From NCBI GenBank assembly GCA_020860885.1, contig JAJBTS010000232.1, positions 1 to 6,854 on the forward strand: a stretch of DNA of 6,854 nt, in the 5' to 3' direction. The DNA is from Bacteroidales bacterium. GTDB taxonomy: Bacteria; Bacteroidota; Bacteroidia; Bacteroidales; Azobacteroidaceae. Below the pieces are notes generated by a model. That model was not told the DNA's origin, made no database searches, and saw only the letters and a program-made list of their open reading frames with translations. Shown in pieces: positions 5,767 to 6,854 of this stretch (positions are counted from its first letter, which is position 1; each line of letters starts with the position of its first letter). The position numbers and the translations under genes are program-made.

Positions 5767-6843
5767 ATGAAGATTCCCGGACTCAAAATAATAGATTGGT
5801 ATATCATCAAAAAATTTCTTGGCACCTATTTCTTTGCTATAGTGCTGATTATTTCCATTTGTGTGATGTTCGACTTTAATGAAAAAGTAGATAAATTCAT
5901 TAAAAACGAAACACCTACGGAAGCTATTATTTTTGATTACTACCTTAATTTTATTCCCTATTTCATTAATTTGTTAAGCCCGCTGTTTGTTTTTATTGCG
6001 GTTATATTTTTCACGGCTAAGATGGCTGACAATTCGGAAGTTATCGCTATCCTATCCAATGGAATAAGTTTCAGAAGAATGCTTCGTCCATACATGGTAT
6101 CGGCGACTTTAATTGCTGTGATGACTTTTTTGTTAAGCAGCTATATAATTCCTCCTGCCAATATTACCCGGATCGAATTTCAAAACAAATATGTGAAAGA
6201 CAAACGAACGATCTGGGAACAAAATATACAACTGGAAGTAGAACCGGATATTATCGCTTATTTCGACCGCTTCGATGCCAATAGTAATACAGGATACCGC
6301 TTTTCTCTGGAAAGGTTTGAAGGAAAAGAACTTAAATCCAGGCTTACTGCACAACAGATTCATTGGGATTCAGCGTATCACTGGACGGTAAAAGACTACA
6401 TGATAAGAGATTTTATCGGCATGAAAGAAGTTTTATCTTCCGGAAATTCACTGGATACTACGCTGACTATTATTCCATCCGATTTTATGATTTCCGTGTA
6501 TGATAGTGAACAGATGACTACCCCGGAATTAAAAGAGTATATCGATCGTCAGAAAAAGAGGGGGATCGGTAATATCCAGCTCTTTGAAATAGAATATCAT
6601 AAACGTTTTGCAATGGCCTTTGCTGCATTTATCTTAACTATTATCGGAGCTTCCTTATCGTCCCGGAAAATGAAGGGTGGAATGGGTATGAATATCGGTA
6701 TCGGCTTACTCCTGAGCTTCTCTTATATCTTGTTTATGCAGATTTCTTCTTCCTTTGCCATATCTGGGTTAATGAGTTCCTTTGCTGCTACCTGGATTCC
6801 CAATCTCTTTTATGCAATCATTTCTGATGTTATTTTCTACTGA
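5767..6843 (+). CDS. LptF/LptG-family (YjgP/YjgQ) LPS export permease
   Basis: An inner-membrane subunit of the Lpt ABC transporter (with LptB2), which extracts LPS from the inner membrane and passes it to the LptC/LptA bridge. The 358 residues fit the family, complete with a TGA stop. Topology is typical: three N-terminal segments (about 18-37, 58-83, 108-128), a large periplasmic jellyroll-like region (about 130-270), and three C-terminal segments (about 279-298, 306-328, 335-357). Family landmarks are EVIAILSNGISFRRMLRPY (91-109), in the cytoplasmic coupling region that contacts LptB, and EYHKRFAMAFAAFILTIIGA (276-295) followed by KMKGG. It starts five bases after the tgt stop and is surely cotranscribed with it. 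LptF and LptG cannot be told apart safely from sequence in this phylum, so no symbol is given. Together with kdsB it ties the window to LPS biogenesis. Confidence 0.93.
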   Translation: MKIPGLKIIDWYIIKKFLGTYFFAIVLIISICVMFDFNEKVDKFIKNETPTEAIIFDYYLNFIPYFINLLSPLFVFIAVIFFTAKMADNSEVIAILSNGISFRRMLRPYMVSATLIAVMTFLLSSYIIPPANITRIEFQNKYVKDKRTIWEQNIQLEVEPDIIAYFDRFDANSNTGYRFSLERFEGKELKSRLTAQQIHWDSAYHWTVKDYMIRDFIGMKEVLSSGNSLDTTLTIIPSDFMISVYDSEQMTTPELKEYIDRQKKRGIGNIQLFEIEYHKRFAMAFAAFILTIIGASLSSRKMKGGMGMNIGIGLLLSFSYILFMQISSSFAISGLMSSFAATWIPNLFYAIISDVIFY

Positions 6844-6854
6844 TCTCCTAATAT

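Overview
The window looks like a chromosomal segment of a low-GC Bacteroidota, most likely a Bacteroidales (a Dysgonomonas- or Parabacteroides-like organism is a guess). The reasons are the AT-rich composition, the general lack of Shine-Dalgarno sequences before starts, several elements matching the Bacteroidota -7 promoter box (TAnnTTTG), and the character of the proteins: a Tgt without zinc cysteines, a long Kef-like antiporter with tandem C-terminal RCK_C domains, and an AlbA_2 protein. All six genes appear intact.

Layout. Bases 1-54 look like the outer end of an IS3-family (IS150-group) insertion sequence whose body lies off the left edge. Bases 55-252 hold no gene. They contain a 65-base imperfect palindrome (148-212), which lies just beyond the stop of the leftward gene pair and is either a dispersed repeat or an unusual 3'-end hairpin. 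Leftward (minus strand) there is a two-gene operon: a 748-aa cation:proton antiporter-like membrane protein (1008-3254), then kdsB (253-1011), joined by an ATGA stop/start overlap. A 56-base divergent intergenic region (3255-3310) carries a -7-like box for each direction.

Rightward there are four closely packed genes: an AlbA_2 (Schlafen-type) winged-helix protein (3311-3964), an Sfp-type 4'-phosphopantetheinyl transferase (3973-4596), tgt (4631-5761, with its own -7-like box at 4609-4616), and an LptF/LptG-family permease (5767-6843). Eleven bases remain after the last stop.

Biology. KdsB activates Kdo for lipid A/LPS core synthesis and the LptF/G permease exports LPS, so the two operons are linked by envelope biogenesis. 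The phosphopantetheinyl transferase activates acyl carrier proteins, which supply acyl chains. Tgt inserts the queuosine precursor into tRNA.

I see no defence system, CRISPR array, or clearly new multi-gene system. The points most worth checking are the loss of conserved acidic residues in the antiporter, the absent zinc cysteines of Tgt, the 148-212 palindrome, and a perfect 11-bp hairpin inside the phosphopantetheinyl transferase gene.
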